Source: DASYRX01 sp036003845
GTDB lineage: Bacteria > Gemmatimonadota > Gemmatimonadetes > Gemmatimonadales > Gemmatimonadaceae
Length of the DNA stretch: 5,840 nucleotides
NCBI GenBank assembly: GCA_036003845.1
Contig: DASYRX010000232.1
Coordinates: 1-5,840, forward strand
Reading direction: 5' to 3'
Position 1 is the first letter of the stretch, and the number at the start of each line of letters is the position of its first letter. Positions 4,783-5,840 of this stretch are shown here, piece by piece. The position numbers and the translations under genes were made by a program. A model generated the notes under the pieces. It made no database searches. It had not been told where the DNA came from and saw only the letters and a list, made by a program, of their open reading frames with translations.

Positions 4783-5840
4783 CTAGGTCTTCTTACTGTC
4801 GTCCACGATCTCGTAATCAGCTTCGACGACGTCGTCTGCTTTCGCGCCGGCTGCTGCGCCTTGAGTGCCTTCAGTCGTACCCGCTGATGCTTCTGCAGGT
4901 TCGCCCTGAGGCGGCGCTTCGGCTCCGGACGCTTGCTGCTGCGAGTAGAGCGAGCGCCCCGCCTCCTGATAGGCCGTGCTGAGCTCCTCCAGCGCAGCCT
5001 TGATCTCACCCATATCGTCCGCGCGGTGTGCCTTACGCGCGCGCTCCACCGCGCTCTCGAGCCGCGTCTTGAACTCCGGCGCCAGCCGATCCGACCATTC
5101 CTTGCTGTCTTTCTCGACTTGGTACGCCAACGAGTCGAGACGATTGCGCGCATCGATTTCCTCGCGCTGCTTCTTGTCTTCAGCCGCGTTGCGTTCGGCG
5201 TCTTTGACCATGCGATCGACCTCGGCGTCGCTCAGCCCACTCGACGCCTCGATGCGGATCTTCTGCTCCTTGCCGGTCGTCTTGTCCTTGGCCGTCACGT
5301 GCAGAATGCCGTTTGCGTCGATGTCGAAGGTGACTTCAACCTGCGGCAGGCCGCGCGGAGCCGGCGGGATTCCGGTGAGCTGGAACTTGCCGATGGTGCG
5401 ATTGTGAAGCGCGAGCTCGCGCTCGCCCTGCAGCACGTGAATCTCCACGGTCGTCTGGTTGTCGTCGGCCGTTGAGAACGTCTCGGCTTTGCGCGTCGGG
5501 ATCGTCGTGTTGCGCGGGATGAGCACTGTCATGACGCCACCTAACGTCTCGATACCTAACGAGAGCGGCGTGACGTCGAGCAGCAGGACGTCCTTTTGCT
5601 CGCCTGTGAGAACCGCGCCCTGAATGGCCGCGCCGATTGCCACGACTTCGTCAGGGTTGACGCTCTTGTTGGGATCCTTCCCGAAATAGTCCTTCACCAG
5701 CGTCTGGATTTTCGGTATGCGCGTCGAACCTCCGACGAGGATTACCTCATCGATCTCGCTCGGCTTGAGCCCCGCGTCTTTGAGCGCCTGCTCCATCGGC
5801 GCTTTGGTGCGCGTGATGAGATCGTCCACCAGCTGCTCGA
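4783..5840 (-). CDS. dnaK: Chaperone DnaK (Hsp70), C-terminal part
   Basis: The gene runs in from the right edge of the window and about 351 residues are visible, just over half of a typical DnaK (about 640). Hsp70 binds exposed hydrophobic peptides in an ATP-driven cycle with DnaJ and GrpE in the cytoplasm. In order, the sequence shows the end of the nucleotide-binding domain with EVILVGGSTRIPKIQ (near 5734) and NPDEVVAIGAAIQGAVL, then the interdomain linker DVLLLDVTPLSLGIET (near 5590-5550). The beta substrate-binding domain follows (IPRNTTIPTRK, GERELALHNRTIGKFQL, IPPAPRGLPQVEVTFDIDANGI, HVTAKDKTTGKEQ). Then come the helical lid (from SGLSDAEVDRMVKDAE, through SLAYQVEKD) and a Gln/Gly/Ala/Glu-rich disordered tail ending VVEADYEIVDDSKKT. 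Nothing is missing from the visible part. Two leucines in the linker region use TTA within CGTTAGG motifs (5540-5546, 5555-5561). A codon GTG at 5829 is internal, not the start. Confidence 0.98.
   Translation of the reverse strand, partial: EQLVDDLITRTKAPMEQALKDAGLKPSEIDEVILVGGSTRIPKIQTLVKDYFGKDPNKSVNPDEVVAIGAAIQGAVLTGEQKDVLLLDVTPLSLGIETLGGVMTVLIPRNTTIPTRKAETFSTADDNQTTVEIHVLQGERELALHNRTIGKFQLTGIPPAPRGLPQVEVTFDIDANGILHVTAKDKTTGKEQKIRIEASSGLSDAEVDRMVKDAERNAAEDKKQREEIDARNRLDSLAYQVEKDSKEWSDRLAPEFKTRLESAVERARKAHRADDMGEIKAALEELSTAYQEAGRSLYSQQQASGAEAPPQGEPAEASAGTTEGTQGAAAGAKADDVVEADYEIVDDSKKT

Larger units (their letters stand above)
84..5561. repeat. Dispersed octamer RCCTAACG, 11 copies
   Basis: The core CCTAACG lies on the plus strand at 84-90 (susC), 611-617 (susD start), 2004-2010 (after susD), 2194-2200 (HExxH gene), 3674-3680, 3963-3969 and 4020-4026 (htrA), and 5540-5546 and 5555-5561 (dnaK). 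It lies on the minus strand at 2916-2922 and 2969-2975 (tRNA-htrA gap). All 11 are preceded by A or G. One-base variants occur at 3015-3021 (CCTAACT, end of htrA) and near 1354 (GCTAACG, susD). At about 60% GC, under one copy of the 7-mer is expected on both strands of this window. Confidence 0.9.

Noticed and set aside
4933..5475. Plus-strand open frames across dnaK
   Set aside because: They are antisense to a well-conserved dnaK and carry no recognisable domain.

Overview
This GC-rich window (about 60% by eye) looks like a chromosomal segment from a free-living Gram-negative bacterium. A SusC/SusD-type outer-membrane pair in a high-GC genome, next to a tRNA-Leu gene without an encoded CCA end, suggests Gemmatimonadota or a relative more than the typically AT-richer Bacteroidota. 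This placement is an inference; no 16S rRNA or other decisive marker is present.

Layout: 1-603 (+) is the C-terminal end of a SusC/RagA-type TonB-dependent receptor. 618-1985 (+) is a complete SusD/RagB-type lipoprotein whose ribosome binding site overlaps the susC stop codon, so the two form an operon. A strong, probably bidirectional hairpin terminator (2021-2046) separates this pair from convergent genes. On the minus strand come an unrecognised HExxH protein (2061 to about 2591), a tRNA-Leu(UAG) gene (2646-2727) with a promoter-like -10 box just upstream, a 277-bp gap rich in hairpins, an HtrA/DegP-type envelope serine protease with two PDZ domains (3005-4564), a 218-bp gap with a heptamer repeat and a large inverted repeat, and the C-terminal part of the Hsp70 chaperone DnaK (4783-5840, running off the window). 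The plus-strand pair takes up nutrients at the outer membrane. The htrA-dnaK neighbourhood serves protein quality control in the envelope and cytoplasm.

The most notable signal is not a gene. The octamer RCCTAACG (R = A or G) occurs 11 times on either strand, where composition predicts well under one copy. It lies in coding DNA in more than one reading frame, in intergenic DNA, and exactly between the Shine-Dalgarno sequence and the ATG of susD. In the three minus-strand genes, every TTA leucine codon I could find lies in this motif or, once, a one-base variant. This looks like a genome-wide DNA-level word, comparable in behaviour to HIP1 of cyanobacteria, DNA uptake sequences or Chi/KOPS sites.

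A second layer is a set of intergenic tandem repeats with different units but the same 7-nt period (TCTGACC x4, YTCAGAC x3, TTAGGGG-like x5, plus a degenerate one). They resemble the heptanucleotide STRR repeats known in cyanobacteria. They sit at the tRNA 3' side, at the htrA stop codon and between dnaK and htrA.
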